Of a DNA stretch of 64,000 nt, positions 1-8,413 are shown one piece after another. Numbering within the stretch: position 1 is the first letter of the stretch; every line of letters starts with the position of its first letter. Under the pieces are notes generated by a model, which saw only the letters and a list, made by a program, of their open reading frames with translations, did no database searches and was not told the origin of the DNA. The stretch lies in NCBI RefSeq assembly GCF_003111665.1, contig NZ_CP022188.1, forward strand, positions 124,001-188,000. The letters are read 5' to 3'. The position numbers were made by a program, and so were the translations under genes. This DNA is from Parazoarcus communis (lineage in GTDB: Bacteria > Pseudomonadota > Gammaproteobacteria > Burkholderiales > Rhodocyclaceae).

Positions 1-653
1 CTGTCAACGACACGTGGCAACACCGAGGCCGGAATCCCAAAACCTTCAAGAAGACTCTCGTCCCAGGTCCGGGAATGGATGTCGAACAACAGGGTGCGTG
101 CCGCATTGCCCGGATCGGTCAGATGCAGCCGTCCGCCGGTGAGATGCCAGATCAGCCAGCTGTCGATGGTTCCGAACGCGAGTTCGCCGCGCTCGGCCCG
201 CTCGCGGGCGCCCGGCACATGATCCAGGAGCCAGGCCAGTTTGGTCGCTGAAAAATAGGGATCGAGCTCAAGTCCGGTGCGGGCGCGAACATCCTCGCTC
301 CAGCCGCGCGCGCGCAGCGTCTCGCAGCGATCGGCCGTGCGCCTGTCCTGCCACACGATGGCCGGCGCGATTGCCCGCCCGTCGCGGCGTGACCACAGCA
401 CTGTGGTTTCGCGCTGATTCGCGATCCCGATCGCAGCAATCTCGCTGGCCGTCAGTTTCGCGCTCTCGAGCGCCGCGCGCGCGCAGTCGAACTGGGATTG
501 CAGGATCTCATGCGCATCGTGCTCAACCCACCCCGGCTGCGGAAAATGCTGGGCAAACTCACGCTGGGCATGACCGCACACCCGTCCATCCGCATCGAAG
601 ACCATCGCGCGCGAACTGGTCGTTCCCTGATCCAGGGCAAGAACATGTGCCAT
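1..653 (-). CDS. glpK: glycerol kinase, N-terminal part (runs off the window)
   Basis: Phosphorylates glycerol to glycerol-3-phosphate with ATP in the cytoplasm (FGGY kinase family). Reading the minus strand from ATG at 653 gives 217 uninterrupted residues up to the window edge. Seen: the ATP-binding start [13 protein letters not shown] (residues 8-20), the glycerol-contacting NQRET (79-83), WQDRR (101-105), the DPYFSATK segment with the substrate-binding Tyr (131-138) and [10 protein letters not shown] (165-174). The family is about 500 residues, so about 280 C-terminal residues lie to the left. Truncation is due to the window, with no sign of a broken gene. The glycerol assignment over other FGGY sugars rests on the [18 protein letters not shown] set. 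Confidence 0.92.
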   Translation of the reverse strand, partial: MAHVLALDQGTTSSRAMVFDADGRVCGHAQREFAQHFPQPGWVEHDAHEILQSQFDCARAALESAKLTASEIAAIGIANQRETTVLWSRRDGRAIAPAIVWQDRRTADRCETLRARGWSEDVRARTGLELDPYFSATKLAWLLDHVPGARERAERGELAFGTIDSWLIWHLTGGRLHLTDPGNAARTLLFDIHSRTWDESLLEGFGIPASVLPRVVD

Positions 654-793
654 TGGCGACTCCCGGGCAGAATTCAGACAAAGCGTAGCCCCTCAGGGCC
701 GAACTGACCAGAGCCCGGCGCAATCCGTCTCCGTCTGCGCGCGCAGATATGGTTCAATGCGCCCCTCATACATTGCAACGCAGCATCGAGGCC

Positions 794-1642
794 ATGCCCG
801 CCATCTGGATGATCATCGCCAGCTTCCTATTCGCCTGCATGGGCGTTTGCGTAAAGCTGGGCGCCGCCCAGTTCTCCACCGGAGAGCTGGTTTTCTACCG
901 CGGGGCGGTGAACATCGTAATGATGACCATTGCCTCGCGCATGACCCACATCGCACTCAGCACCCCGCACTGGCGCATGCAGTTGTCACGCAGCCTATCG
1001 GGCTCGCTCGCGCTGATGTGCTATTTCTTCACCATCGGCGTCCTGCCGCTGGCAACCGCGGCCACCCTGAGCTACACGTCCCCGATGTTCGTCGCCCTCC
1101 TGCTGATCCTGCTTTTCGGCGAACGACTCCGGCTGCCGGTCGCACTCGCCCTGCTGGCAGGCTTCGCGGGCGTCGTCCTGCTGCTCCGCCCCACCCTGCA
1201 ACCAGGACAATGGCTTGGCGCGATCACGGGTTTGGGCGCCGGCGTGATTTCCAGCCTGGCTTACATCAGCGTGCGTGAACTGGGCAAGGCCGGAGAGCCC
1301 GAGATCCGCACGGTATTCTGGTTTTCCTGCGTGACCACCGTGCTCGGCGCAGTCTGGGCCCTGACAGGCGAACTGCATCGCCCCGATGCGGGCGGGTTCG
1401 CCATTTTGCTCGGCATCGGCCTGTTTGGCGGTCTCGCTCAGTTGGCGATGACGCGCTCCTACCGCTTCGGCAAGACGGTCGTCTCCGCCGCCCTCAGCTA
1501 CAGCACGGTCATTTTCGCCAGCCTTTTCGGCATGGTGATCTGGGACGAGACGCATCCCCCTTCGGCCTGGCTTGCAATCGCACTGATCATCGTCAGCGGC
1601 CTCATGGTTTCCTTCGCATCGCGCCGCAGGGCCGACGATTGA
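794..1642 (+). CDS. EamA/DMT-family membrane transporter
   Basis: Drug/metabolite transporter superfamily permease of 282 residues in the inner membrane; substrate unknown. Hydrophobic segments alternate with short loops in the two-times-five helix layout of EamA proteins, beginning WMIIASFLFACMGVCVKLG and ending with a basic tail (SRRRADD). I start at ATG 794, because the 15 extra residues available from 749 are not hydrophobic and a GAGG lies just upstream of 794. It is divergent from glpK, with 140 bp between the starts. Family-level call only; related members export amino acids or nucleosides. Confidence 0.85.
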   Translation: MPAIWMIIASFLFACMGVCVKLGAAQFSTGELVFYRGAVNIVMMTIASRMTHIALSTPHWRMQLSRSLSGSLALMCYFFTIGVLPLATAATLSYTSPMFVALLLILLFGERLRLPVALALLAGFAGVVLLLRPTLQPGQWLGAITGLGAGVISSLAYISVRELGKAGEPEIRTVFWFSCVTTVLGAVWALTGELHRPDAGGFAILLGIGLFGGLAQLAMTRSYRFGKTVVSAALSYSTVIFASLFGMVIWDETHPPSAWLAIALIIVSGLMVSFASRRRADD

Positions 1643-1699
1643 GCCCGACAGCCGCGAGGGCTATAGTAGGCACACAAGCACAACAGCACGGAGGCCGTC

Positions 1700-2062
1700 A
1701 TGATCAGCACCGACCACAAAGGCAATCTGGTAGCAGTGACCGTATTCGGCGAATTTACCCTGGCCGACTATCGCGAGTTCGAGGAGTTGGTGAACTACAA
1801 GATCCAGTTTGTCGGAACGGTGGATCTGCTGTTCGACCTGCGGGAGATGGCAGGCTTCACGCTTGACCTGGCCTGGGAAGAGATCAAGTTCTCGCGCGAG
1901 CATGCACATGACTTCCGCCGCATCGCGATTCTCACCGACGACCAGTGGGTGACCTGGAGTGCATGGATTTCCCAGCTCTTCGTCGATGCCGAAGTACAGG
2001 TCTTCAGTTCGGATGAGGACGCCCGCGCCTGGCTCGGCGTTGCGGCAGAGGCCACCCCGTGA
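1700..2062 (+). CDS. SpoIIAA-like (STAS-fold) protein
   Basis: Small 120-residue cytoplasmic protein that looks like the SpoIIAA-like family (PF11964): an N-terminal beta segment (GNLVAVTVFGEFTLADY), a central VDLLFDLREMAG strand, and a C-terminal 'SSDEDARAWL' helix typical of that fold. The family has a STAS/anti-sigma-antagonist fold, but its function is mostly unknown and no phosphorylatable Ser/Thr position is obvious. Its stop overlaps the GTG start of the downstream sulfurtransferase by 4 bases, so the two are probably translated together. Confidence 0.7.
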   Translation: MISTDHKGNLVAVTVFGEFTLADYREFEELVNYKIQFVGTVDLLFDLREMAGFTLDLAWEEIKFSREHAHDFRRIAILTDDQWVTWSAWISQLFVDAEVQVFSSDEDARAWLGVAAEATP

Positions 2063-2916
2063 GTGCTTCCTATTCAGCCCTGATCGGCGCGCGCGATCTG
2101 GCCGAACGCATCCACGACCCGGACTGGGTCATCTTCGACTGCCGGTCCGACCTTGCCAACCCGAATTTCGGCCGCGACGCCTATGCGAGCGGTCACATTC
2201 CGGGCGCTTTCTTCATGGATCTCGATGAAGATCTCAGCGGCCCCAAGACGGGCGCCAACGGACGCCACCCCCTGCCCGATCCGGCAGCCCTTGCAGCCCG
2301 CCTCGAGGCCTGCGGCGTAGGCAACCATACCCAGGTCGTGGCTTACGACGACGCTGGCGGCATGTATGCCGCACGCCTGTGGTGGATGCTGCGCTGGCTC
2401 GGACACCACCGTGTTGCCGTGCTCGACGGCGGCCTGCAGGCCTGGTGCAGCGAATCCCAGGCGCTGAGCACTGCAATCCCGGAGGCGCACCCGACGCCGT
2501 CATACTCCCTGTGCCTGCAGGCCTGCCGGGTGGACGTCGACACCGTGCTCGCACACCTCGGGCAGCCGGACATGCTGCTGGTCGATGCCCGCAGTCCGGA
2601 CCGCTTCCGTGGTGAAAACGAAACCCGCGACCCTGTCGGTGGCCACATCCCCGGGGCCATCAACCGTTTCTTCGGCGACAACCTCGACACCCGGGGCTAC
2701 TTCAGGGATTCGCAGACGCTGAGAGCGGAGTTCGAAGCGCTGCTCGACGGCCGCGACCCTACCGAAGTCGTTCATCAGTGTGGCTCCGGTGTCACCGGCT
2801 GCCACAATCTCCTCGCCATGGAGGCTGCAGGCCTGTCCGGCTCGCGCCTTTACGCCGGCTCGTGGAGCGAATGGTGCGCCGACCCGGCACGTCCGGTCGC
2901 AACCGGACCAACCTGA
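2059..2916 (+). CDS. sseA: 3-mercaptopyruvate/thiosulfate sulfurtransferase (two rhodanese domains)
   Basis: Transfers sulfane sulfur from 3-mercaptopyruvate or thiosulfate to an acceptor such as cyanide or a thiol. The 285 residues form two rhodanese domains: an inactive N-terminal one (about 10-135, with the ASGHIPGA motif) and a catalytic one (about 155-280, with GGHIPGAIN). The active-site loop is HQCGSGVTG, with catalytic Cys241; a CGSGVTG-type loop favours mercaptopyruvate sulfurtransferase over classical rhodanese (CRKGVTA-type). Starts at GTG 2059, overlapping the preceding stop (GTGA). It converges with murI, with only 6 bases between the stops. Confidence 0.88.
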   Translation: MSASYSALIGARDLAERIHDPDWVIFDCRSDLANPNFGRDAYASGHIPGAFFMDLDEDLSGPKTGANGRHPLPDPAALAARLEACGVGNHTQVVAYDDAGGMYAARLWWMLRWLGHHRVAVLDGGLQAWCSESQALSTAIPEAHPTPSYSLCLQACRVDVDTVLAHLGQPDMLLVDARSPDRFRGENETRDPVGGHIPGAINRFFGDNLDTRGYFRDSQTLRAEFEALLDGRDPTEVVHQCGSGVTGCHNLLAMEAAGLSGSRLYAGSWSEWCADPARPVATGPT

Positions 2917-2922
2917 GCACAC

Positions 2923-3732
2923 CTACCAGTCGATACGCTCAACCAGACCGAGCGAGCGCCCGAGAAAGCGCTCGCCGATGGTCTGAAAGCGCAAGGGCAC
3001 ATCGGTCACCACGTAGCGGTAGCTGGCCGGCCGCTTGCCCACATGGGCCAGCCCTTCGGCGTGCAGGCAGCGGGCTGCGAGCTCGGCCGTCGTGACCGCG
3101 GAATCGATCAGCCGCACCCCCTCCCCGACCACATCGCGCAGCAAGGGCTTGAGCAGCGGGTAGTGCGTGCAGCCGAGGACAAGACTGTCCACCTCTTCCG
3201 CGAGCACCGGACGCAGATACTCCTGAGCCGTCATGCGCGTGACCGGGTGCTCCAGCCAGCCCTCCTCCACCAGCGGCACGAAAAGCGGACAGGCTTGTGA
3301 ATACACCCGCACCCCCGAATCGAGCGCGTGCATCCTCACCGCGTAGGCATTGCTGTTGATCGTCGTCGGCGTTCCGATCACCCCGATCCTGCCGGCGGGC
3401 GACGCTGCGACTGCAGCCTGCGCGCCGGCCTCGATGACGTTGATGACGGGAATGCCGCCGGCACGCTCGGCCACCACGTGCGCCGCCACCGCGGCCATCG
3501 TATTGCAGGCGACGATCAGCATCTTCACATCCTGCTGACGCAGAAAGTCGGTGATCTGTCCGGTGAAGTGTTCGATCGTCGCCACCGACTTGACCCCGTA
3601 GGGCACCCGGGCGGTGTCGCCGAAATAGACGATGCTCTCCAGCGGCAGGCGCTCCATCAGCGCCCGCACCACGGTCAGCCCGCCCACCCCCGAGTCGAAC
3701 ACGCCGATCGGCCTCGTCGCATCGGCTCTCAT
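2923..3732 (-). CDS. murI: glutamate racemase
   Basis: Interconverts L- and D-glutamate, supplying D-Glu for peptidoglycan; cytoplasmic and cofactor-independent. Seen: PIGVFDSGVGGLTV (residues 8-21), the first catalytic cysteine in VACNTM (Cys76) and the second in LGCTHYPLL near residue 185. At 269 residues it is the usual family length. I start at ATG 3732 (MRADATRP), preceded by a GGGGG ribosome site; the open frame extends further upstream into the 3' end of tyrS but encodes no family-like sequence. It lies 43 bp downstream of tyrS on the same strand, so the two are probably co-transcribed. Confidence 0.95.
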   Translation of the reverse strand: MRADATRPIGVFDSGVGGLTVVRALMERLPLESIVYFGDTARVPYGVKSVATIEHFTGQITDFLRQQDVKMLIVACNTMAAVAAHVVAERAGGIPVINVIEAGAQAAVAASPAGRIGVIGTPTTINSNAYAVRMHALDSGVRVYSQACPLFVPLVEEGWLEHPVTRMTAQEYLRPVLAEEVDSLVLGCTHYPLLKPLLRDVVGEGVRLIDSAVTTAELAARCLHAEGLAHVGKRPASYRYVVTDVPLRFQTIGERFLGRSLGLVERIDW

Positions 3733-3775
3733 GTTGCCCCCGTCAGAGCATACGCAGTCGCCCGGCCCGAACCCC

Positions 3776-4975
3776 TCATTCGAGCACAACGGCAGCAAAC
3801 TTGCGTTTGCCGACCTGCAGCACCACGGTTGCGCCGGCAAGCAGCACCAGCCCCTTATCCTCGACGCGCTCACCGTTGAGCCGCACCGCACCCTGCTCAA
3901 TCATGCGCATTGCCTCGGACGTCGTGCCGGTCAGGCCCGCCTGCTTGACGACCTGGAACACCGGCAGACCCTCGCCCACGACCACCCTGACCTCCGGAAG
4001 ATCGTCAGGGATCGCGTTGCGCTGGAAGCGCGCCTCGAAGTCACTCAGCGCCTCTTCGGCGGCCTGCTGGCCATGGAAGCGGGCAACCAGTTCCTGCGCC
4101 AGCATCACTTTCACATCACGCGGATTACGCCCTTCCTCGATAGAACGTCGCAGGCCGGCAATGTCGGCCGTAGAACGGAAGGACAGCAGATCGAAGTAAC
4201 GCCACATCAGCGTATCCGACACCGACATCGTCTTGCCGAAAATCTCCTTCGGCGCCTCGGCGATGCCGATGTAGTTGCCGAGCGATTTCGACATCTTGTT
4301 CACGCCGTCCAGCCCCTCGAGCAGAGGCACCATCGCCACGCACTGCGGCGCCTGGCCGTAATGCTTCTGCAACTCGCGCCCCATCAGCAGATTGAAGCGC
4401 TGGTCCGTGCCACCAAGCTCAACGTCCGCCTTCATTGCAACCGAGTCGTAGCCCTGGCAAAGGGGGTAGAGAAACTCGTGAATCGCGATCGACTGATTGT
4501 TGGCATAGCGCTTGGAAAAGTCGTCACGCTCGAGCATCCGCGCGACGGTCTGCTGCGCCGCCAGACGTATCATTCCGGCCGAACCAAGCTCTTCCATCCA
4601 TGCCGAGTTGAAGCAGATCTCGGTCTTCTCCGGGTCCAGAATCTTGAACACCTGCTCCTGATAGGTCCTGGCGTTCTCCATGATCTGTTCCCGCGAAAGC
4701 GGCGGACGCGTGCTGTTCTTGCCGCTGGGGTCGCCGATCATCCCGGTAAAGTCCCCGATCAGGAAAAGCACCTGATGGCCCAACTCCTGAAAGTGACGCA
4801 GCTTGTTGATCAGCACGGTATGCCCCACATGCAGATCCGGTGCGGTCGGATCGAATCCCGCCTTCACCCTCAACGGCCGTCCGCTCTTGAGTTTCTCGAC
4901 CAGTTCGCTCTCTATCAGCAACTCGTCAACTCCGCGCTTGATCAGTTCGATCGCGGCCTGCACATCACTCATCAT
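3776..4975 (-). CDS. tyrS: tyrosyl-tRNA synthetase
   Basis: Class I aminoacyl-tRNA synthetase charging tRNA-Tyr. The 399 residues carry the HIGH-type signature HVGH (49-52), the KMSKS loop KMSKSLGN (about 233-240) and a C-terminal S4 RNA-binding domain ([20 protein letters not shown]). Divergent from the murein endopeptidase gene across a 76-bp AT-richer spacer and followed by murI. Adjacent Met codons (MMSDVQ) leave a one-codon doubt about the start. Confidence 0.97.
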   Translation of the reverse strand: MMSDVQAAIELIKRGVDELLIESELVEKLKSGRPLRVKAGFDPTAPDLHVGHTVLINKLRHFQELGHQVLFLIGDFTGMIGDPSGKNSTRPPLSREQIMENARTYQEQVFKILDPEKTEICFNSAWMEELGSAGMIRLAAQQTVARMLERDDFSKRYANNQSIAIHEFLYPLCQGYDSVAMKADVELGGTDQRFNLLMGRELQKHYGQAPQCVAMVPLLEGLDGVNKMSKSLGNYIGIAEAPKEIFGKTMSVSDTLMWRYFDLLSFRSTADIAGLRRSIEEGRNPRDVKVMLAQELVARFHGQQAAEEALSDFEARFQRNAIPDDLPEVRVVVGEGLPVFQVVKQAGLTGTTSEAMRMIEQGAVRLNGERVEDKGLVLLAGATVVLQVGKRKFAAVVLE

Positions 4976-5051
4976 GTATCTCCAGTCATTCGTTCACCGG
5001 CCTGCTGCAAAACTTTGTTAAACTCGAAAAAGTTTTTGCCCGGGTCAAATC

Positions 5052-6380
5052 ATGCAGGTCAGAAAAACCACGATTCTAGCCGAACTGCCGTCCAAGCTCC
5101 TCAGCCGTAAACGTCCGTGGCTCGTCGCAGGCGTCGCTGGCATCTCGCTCCTTGGCGTCGTAGCAGCAACCGCGGTCGTCCCGCAAACCTCCCCCGCTGC
5201 GCCATTCAACGCCAGCGCCGTGGTCGAGGACATTGCGATCGCACCGGTCAGCGTAACTGCCGCACACACCCTGCCCTACGTTCACGACGACAGAGTTCAG
5301 CCCGGAGACACGCTTCCCGCAATTTTCCGACGTCTTGGCATCGACGACGGTGACGCGCTCTCCTTCATCCAGAACGACCCGGCCGGCTCACAGGCACTGC
5401 GCCAGCTGCGTGCAGGCCGCTCGATGACCGCCATGGTCACCCACGATGGCAAGGTGCTTTCCATCAGCCTGCCGCTGAGCGGCGGCCGCTACACCATCGA
5501 ACGCGATCAGGCCGGTCAGGACTTCCAGGTCCGCAGCGAAGAAAGCGCTGCGGTCGAGACGATTGTCGAAATGCGCACCGGCACCATTCGCCACTCGCTT
5601 TTCGGTGCAACCGATGAAGCCGGCCTTCCGGACAGCGTCGCCAGCAAGCTGGTGGACCTCTTCGGCACCGAGATCGACTTCCATACCGATCTGCGCAAGG
5701 GCGACAGCTTCAGCGTGGTGTACGAAACCATCTACGACGAAGGCTCGAGCGTCCGTTCGGGCCGCGTGCTTGCAGCCGAGTTCATCAATCAGGGCAAGCG
5801 CCACGTCGTGGTGCTGCATGACACGGCCAACGGCAAGGAACAGTACTACTCGGGTGACGGGCACAGCCTGCGGCAAGGTTTCCTGCGCTCGCCCCTTGAG
5901 TTCTCCCGCGTCACATCGGGCTTCGGCCGTCGCCTGCACCCGATTCACAAGAGCTGGCGCGCACACAAGGGCGTAGATTTCGGCGCGCCGCGAGGCACCC
6001 CGGTCAAGGCCACGTCAGACGGCGTCGTCGCCTTTGCCGGCCGGCAGGGCGGCTATGGCAACATCGTGATTCTCCGCCACCGCGGCAAACTCACCACCGC
6101 CTACGCCCACCTCAACAACTTCAACCGCAACCTCAAGCCGGGCATGGCAGTCGACCAGGGCGACGTCATCGGCTTTGTCGGGTCCACCGGATGGGCGACC
6201 GGCCCCCACCTGCACTACGAAGTGCGCGTGGACAACGTCGCACACGACCCCATGAAGATCGCTCTTCCGGCCGCGGACGCCCTGGAAGGGAAAGAGCTCG
6301 CGCGCTTCAAGCGCAATGCCGAGCCTCTGCTGCAGCGCATTGCACTGCTCAACTACAAGGCAACGGTCGCAAGCCGCTGA
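5052..6380 (+). CDS. M23-family murein DD-endopeptidase (MepM-like)
   Basis: Periplasmic, inner-membrane-anchored zinc peptidase predicted to cut peptide cross-links in peptidoglycan. The 442 residues begin with a basic stretch and one membrane helix (PWLVAGVAGISLLGVVAATA, about 22-41), then an OapA/LysM-like N-terminal part (VQPGDTLPAIFRRLGI) and a C-terminal LytM domain. The zinc ligands are visible: HKGVDFGAPRG (H-x3-D) and the HLHYEV pair. Same layout as E. coli MepM/YebA. Followed by a hairpin terminator shared with erpA. Whether it is a hydrolase or an EnvC-type activator is settled by the intact ligands in favour of a hydrolase. Confidence 0.9.
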   Translation: MQVRKTTILAELPSKLLSRKRPWLVAGVAGISLLGVVAATAVVPQTSPAAPFNASAVVEDIAIAPVSVTAAHTLPYVHDDRVQPGDTLPAIFRRLGIDDGDALSFIQNDPAGSQALRQLRAGRSMTAMVTHDGKVLSISLPLSGGRYTIERDQAGQDFQVRSEESAAVETIVEMRTGTIRHSLFGATDEAGLPDSVASKLVDLFGTEIDFHTDLRKGDSFSVVYETIYDEGSSVRSGRVLAAEFINQGKRHVVVLHDTANGKEQYYSGDGHSLRQGFLRSPLEFSRVTSGFGRRLHPIHKSWRAHKGVDFGAPRGTPVKATSDGVVAFAGRQGGYGNIVILRHRGKLTTAYAHLNNFNRNLKPGMAVDQGDVIGFVGSTGWATGPHLHYEVRVDNVAHDPMKIALPAADALEGKELARFKRNAEPLLQRIALLNYKATVASR

Positions 6381-6397
6381 AAGCCGGTACGCAGTCG

Positions 6398-6432
6398 AAA
6401 AAAACGGGGCGCCTTGGCGCCCCGTTTTCGTT
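6398..6432. terminator. bidirectional rho-independent terminator
   Basis: Perfect stem with A-tract on one side and T-tract on the other: ACGGGGCGCC paired with GGCGCCCCGT around a CTTG loop, flanked by A5+ and T4. It lies between the convergent murein endopeptidase gene and erpA and can serve both. Confidence 0.9.
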
Positions 6433-6450
6433 TCATCCCGACCAGATCAA

Positions 6451-6801
6451 TCAGGCCGAGAACGAAGACCCACAACCGCAGGTGCTGGTTGCATTCGGGT
6501 TGCGAATGACAAACTGCGACCCTTCGAGGCCTTCCGTGTAATCGATTTCAGCACCGACAAGGTACTGGTAACTCATCGGATCGACCAGCAGCATCACGCC
6601 ATTCTTCTCGAACGTCGTGTCGTCCTCATTCACTTCCTCATCGAAAGTGAAACCGTACTGGAAGCCGGAGCAACCACCACCGCTGACAAACACGCGAAGC
6701 TTGAGCGAAGGATTGCCTTCTTCTTCGATCAGTTCGCGCACCTTGCCGGCTGCGTTATCGGTAAATACCAGGATGTCCGGGGTTTCAACTTCAGCGTTCA
6801 T
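6451..6801 (-). CDS. erpA: iron-sulfur cluster insertion protein ErpA (A-type carrier)
   Basis: A-type carrier that delivers [4Fe-4S] clusters to apo-proteins such as isoprenoid enzymes. The 116 residues contain the three conserved cysteines, in [10 protein letters not shown] (about 44) and the C-terminal TCGCGSSFS pair. Length and the [16 protein letters not shown] segment fit ErpA rather than IscA. A clear GGAGAG ribosome site precedes ATG 6801. In many betaproteobacteria argC sits between rpsI and erpA; here it is absent and a 343-bp spacer takes its place. Confidence 0.95.
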   Translation of the reverse strand: MNAEVETPDILVFTDNAAGKVRELIEEEGNPSLKLRVFVSGGGCSGFQYGFTFDEEVNEDDTTFEKNGVMLLVDPMSYQYLVGAEIDYTEGLEGSQFVIRNPNATSTCGCGSSFSA

Positions 6802-7098
6802 GTTCTCTCCTCTGTCAAGGGCAGGGGGCGATGATGCGCCATCCGCCCTCCCACGTCAAAGTCGGATCATCTCCGACCGTACAAGTTCCCAGATGGGCCG
6901 ACGCAAACCGTGTCTGGAGCGGGCATCGCGCACATGTGGCCATGCACCGAATCTCCAACCACAGCCGCCGCTTCACAGGGATGTCGATCACCGACACTAG
7001 CACACTGCACGCGCGCTCCGCGCACACTGAACCGCCATCCAGTTTCAGTTCGATGCACACGACCCTGACAACTTTCCGTCCAGAAAGCCCGGAAATGC
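6802..7098. other. non-coding spacer upstream of erpA
   Basis: About 300 bp between erpA and the rpsI terminator, without a convincing gene. Open frames of about 105 codons exist on both strands, but none has a ribosome site, a recognisable motif or normal codon use. The erpA promoter must lie here; I see a GTCGG/CCGAC inverted pair about 70 bp upstream of the start but no near-consensus -35/-10 pair. Confidence 0.6.
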
Positions 7099-7123
7099 AA
7101 AAAGCCGCCCCAAGGGACGGCTT
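7099..7123 (-). terminator. terminator of the rplM-rpsI operon
   Basis: On the minus strand AAGCCGTCCC pairs with GGGGCGGCTT (one G-T wobble) around a CTTG loop, followed by a T-tract. It lies 22 bp past the rpsI stop. Confidence 0.9.
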
Positions 7124-7144
7124 CTCGTGCAGCACAAAACGCGA

Positions 7145-7537
7145 TTAGCGCTTCGAGAACTGCTTAGCGCGACGTGCTTTACGCAGGCCGACTTTCTTAC
7201 GCTCGACTTCACGTGCATCGCGAGTCACCAGGCCTGCGGTACGCAGATCCGGCTTCAGGTCGGCACTGTAATCGATCAGCGCACGGGTGATGCCGTGACG
7301 CACGGCACCAGCCTGACCGGACTCACCGCCACCAACCACGTTGACCATGATGTCAAAGCGATCTTCGTTGCCGGTAAGCACCAGCGGCTGACGCACGATC
7401 ATGCGGCCGGTTTCACGGGAAAAGAACTCATCAACGGGCTTGCCATTGACGACGATGTTGCCGGAGCCCGGCTTGATGAATACACGGGCGACCGCGGTCT
7501 TGCGGCGACCGGTACCGTAGTTGTAAGTCACAGCCAT
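7145..7537 (-). CDS. rpsI: 30S ribosomal protein S9
   Basis: Small-subunit protein whose C-terminal tail reaches the P-site tRNA. The 130 residues start [17 protein letters not shown] and end in the basic [11 protein letters not shown] tail, with the terminal SKR conserved. It is 11 bp downstream of rplM, the universal rplM-rpsI operon. Confidence 0.98.
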   Translation of the reverse strand: MAVTYNYGTGRRKTAVARVFIKPGSGNIVVNGKPVDEFFSRETGRMIVRQPLVLTGNEDRFDIMVNVVGGGESGQAGAVRHGITRALIDYSADLKPDLRTAGLVTRDAREVERKKVGLRKARRAKQFSKR

Positions 7538-7548
7538 TTATGGCTCCT

Positions 7549-7977
7549 TCAGATCTCGAGAACTTTCGGCTGCTGGGCGGCATGCGGGTGCTCGGCACCG
7601 GCATAGCACTTCAGCTTCTTCAGCATGGCATAACCCAGCGGACCCTTCGGCAGCATGCCTTTCACGGCTTTTTCCAGCACGCGCTCGGGGAAGCGTTGCT
7701 GCAGCTTGGTGAAGTTGGTCTCGTAGATACCGCCCGGGTAGCCGGAGTGGCGATAATACTTCTTGTCCAGCGCCTTGTTGCCGGTCACGCGCAGCTTCTC
7801 GACGTTAACGACGACAATGAAGTCACCGGTATCGATGTGCGGCGTGTAGATGGACTTGTGCTTGCCACGCAGGCGGCGGGCCACTTCGGAAGCAAGACGG
7901 CCAAGCACCTTGTCCGTGCCGTCGACAACGAACCAGTCGCGCTGTACTTCGTGCGGCTTGGCAGAAAACGTTTTCAT
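7549..7977 (-). CDS. rplM: 50S ribosomal protein L13
   Basis: Early-assembling large-subunit protein, 142 residues starting [22 protein letters not shown] 7977 is chosen over an in-frame ATG 42 bases upstream because a GAGGT ribosome site precedes it and homologues begin MKTF. First gene of the rplM-rpsI operon; driven by a strong sigma-70 promoter at 8034-8063, leaving a leader of about 50 nt. Confidence 0.98.
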   Translation of the reverse strand: MKTFSAKPHEVQRDWFVVDGTDKVLGRLASEVARRLRGKHKSIYTPHIDTGDFIVVVNVEKLRVTGNKALDKKYYRHSGYPGGIYETNFTKLQQRFPERVLEKAVKGMLPKGPLGYAMLKKLKCYAGAEHPHAAQQPKVLEI

Positions 7978-8033
7978 TTGAAACCTCGATCTTGTCAGGC
8001 CTGGCGTGCCGGCCACCAAACGGAAAGCTCGAA

Positions 8034-8063
8034 ATCATAGACCCTTCCCGTACCTCATGTCAA
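8034..8063 (-). promoter_or_regulatory. sigma-70 promoter of rplM-rpsI
   Basis: On the minus strand a perfect TTGACA -35 (8058-8063) and a TATGAT -10 (8034-8039) are 18 bp apart. Predicted start is near 8027, giving a leader of about 50 nt before rplM. Confidence 0.85.
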
Positions 8064-8111
8064 TGAGAACACGCGAAAGAAATCCGGCACAACATCCAGG
8101 ACCGAGCGTAG

Positions 8112-8143
8112 AAAAAAAAACGCAGCCCCTGCGGGACTGCGTT
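8112..8143 (-). terminator. strong rho-independent terminator of the small RNA
   Basis: Minus-strand stem AACGCAG-T-CCC / GGG-G-CTGCGTT with a GCA loop followed by nine T. It lies 48 bp upstream of the rplM promoter on the same strand, so it must end a separate transcript that starts in the spacer, because the next gene upstream is on the opposite strand. Confidence 0.9.
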
Positions 8144-8226
8144 AAATCCACACCAAAGGAGGAGGGTGGAGGAGACACTGATTTGGATCGTTGGCTGCTG
8201 TTCGCAACACGTTTCCGATCCGACTG
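8112..8226 (-). ncRNA. candidate small RNA with CU-rich anti-Shine-Dalgarno loop
   Basis: Not a recognised family. The minus strand holds, in order: a promoter (8233-8261), a predicted start near 8226, a 5' hairpin (GGAUCG/CGAUCC, 8216-8221 with 8185-8190, and an inner UGUU-GCG-AACA), a CU-rich segment at 8155-8174 made of repeated CCUCC, a UCCAC/GUGGA stem (8166-8170 with 8147-8151) whose loop exposes CCUCCUCC, and a strong terminator. Total about 115 nt. A 76-codon open frame crosses it but runs through the terminator and has no gene-like features. CU-rich loops that pair with ribosome-binding sites are known from Neisseria RcoF/NmsR-type and alphaproteobacterial CcsR-type RNAs; assigning the same role here is inference. 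Confidence 0.6.
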
Positions 8227-8232
8227 AGGTGA

Positions 8233-8261
8233 ATTATCCATAAAGTCGTATGCACGGGCAA
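8233..8261 (-). promoter_or_regulatory. predicted promoter of the small RNA
   Basis: TTGCCC (8256-8261) and GATAAT (8233-8238) on the minus strand with 17-bp spacing. The hexamers match the sigma-70 consensus at 4 of 6 and 5 of 6 positions. Just upstream is a GTGC-ATT-GCAC inverted repeat. Confidence 0.6.
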
Positions 8262-8268
8262 GCACTAT

Positions 8269-8281
8269 TTGTGCATTGCAC
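8269..8281. repeat. TTGTGCATYGCAC element, copy 1
   Basis: TTGTGCATTGCAC contains the inverted repeat GTGC-ATT-GCAC. Nearly the same 13 bases recur at 8415-8427. This copy is centred about 49 bp upstream of the predicted small-RNA start, where an activator or repressor could act. Confidence 0.5.
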
Positions 8282-8319
8282 TACAATTGTTTTGATTGAT
8301 ATATAAGCGTTCTCTATAC

Positions 8320-8339
8320 AAATACAACATGCTGTATTT
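8320..8339. repeat. inverted repeat AAATACA-N6-TGTATTT
   Basis: Perfect 7-bp arms around ACATGC inside an AT-rich stretch (about 8240-8400) that contrasts with the GC-rich surroundings. No gene covers it. Possible operator between the small RNA and the OsmC gene. Confidence 0.45.
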
Positions 8340-8413
8340 ACTCAATTTCTACCCTAATAAACGAAAATTTCCGTCACACCGCAGTCGAACTGAATAAGCA
8401 GAAGACCACCATC

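Noticed and set aside
1..653. glpK as a pseudogene because it is short
   Set aside because: The frame is uninterrupted up to the window edge; truncation is due only to the window boundary.
4836..4866. tRNA T-arm-like GGATCGAATCCCGCC
   Set aside because: Lies within tyrS coding sequence and no matching acceptor, D or anticodon arms are present.
3632..5110. 492-codon open frame on the plus strand opposite tyrS and murI
   Set aside because: Complement of two clearly real genes; its translation is a low-complexity His/Arg/Leu mix with no ribosome site or family motif. GC-rich genes often leave such antisense frames open.
6815..7148. 105-codon frames on both strands between erpA and rpsI
   Set aside because: No ribosome site, no homology that I recognise, and one overlaps the rpsI terminator.
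8035..8265. 76-codon minus-strand frame over the small-RNA candidate
   Set aside because: It runs through the hairpin terminator, the rplM promoter and a run of T, and its ATG has no ribosome site, so I call the region an RNA gene instead.
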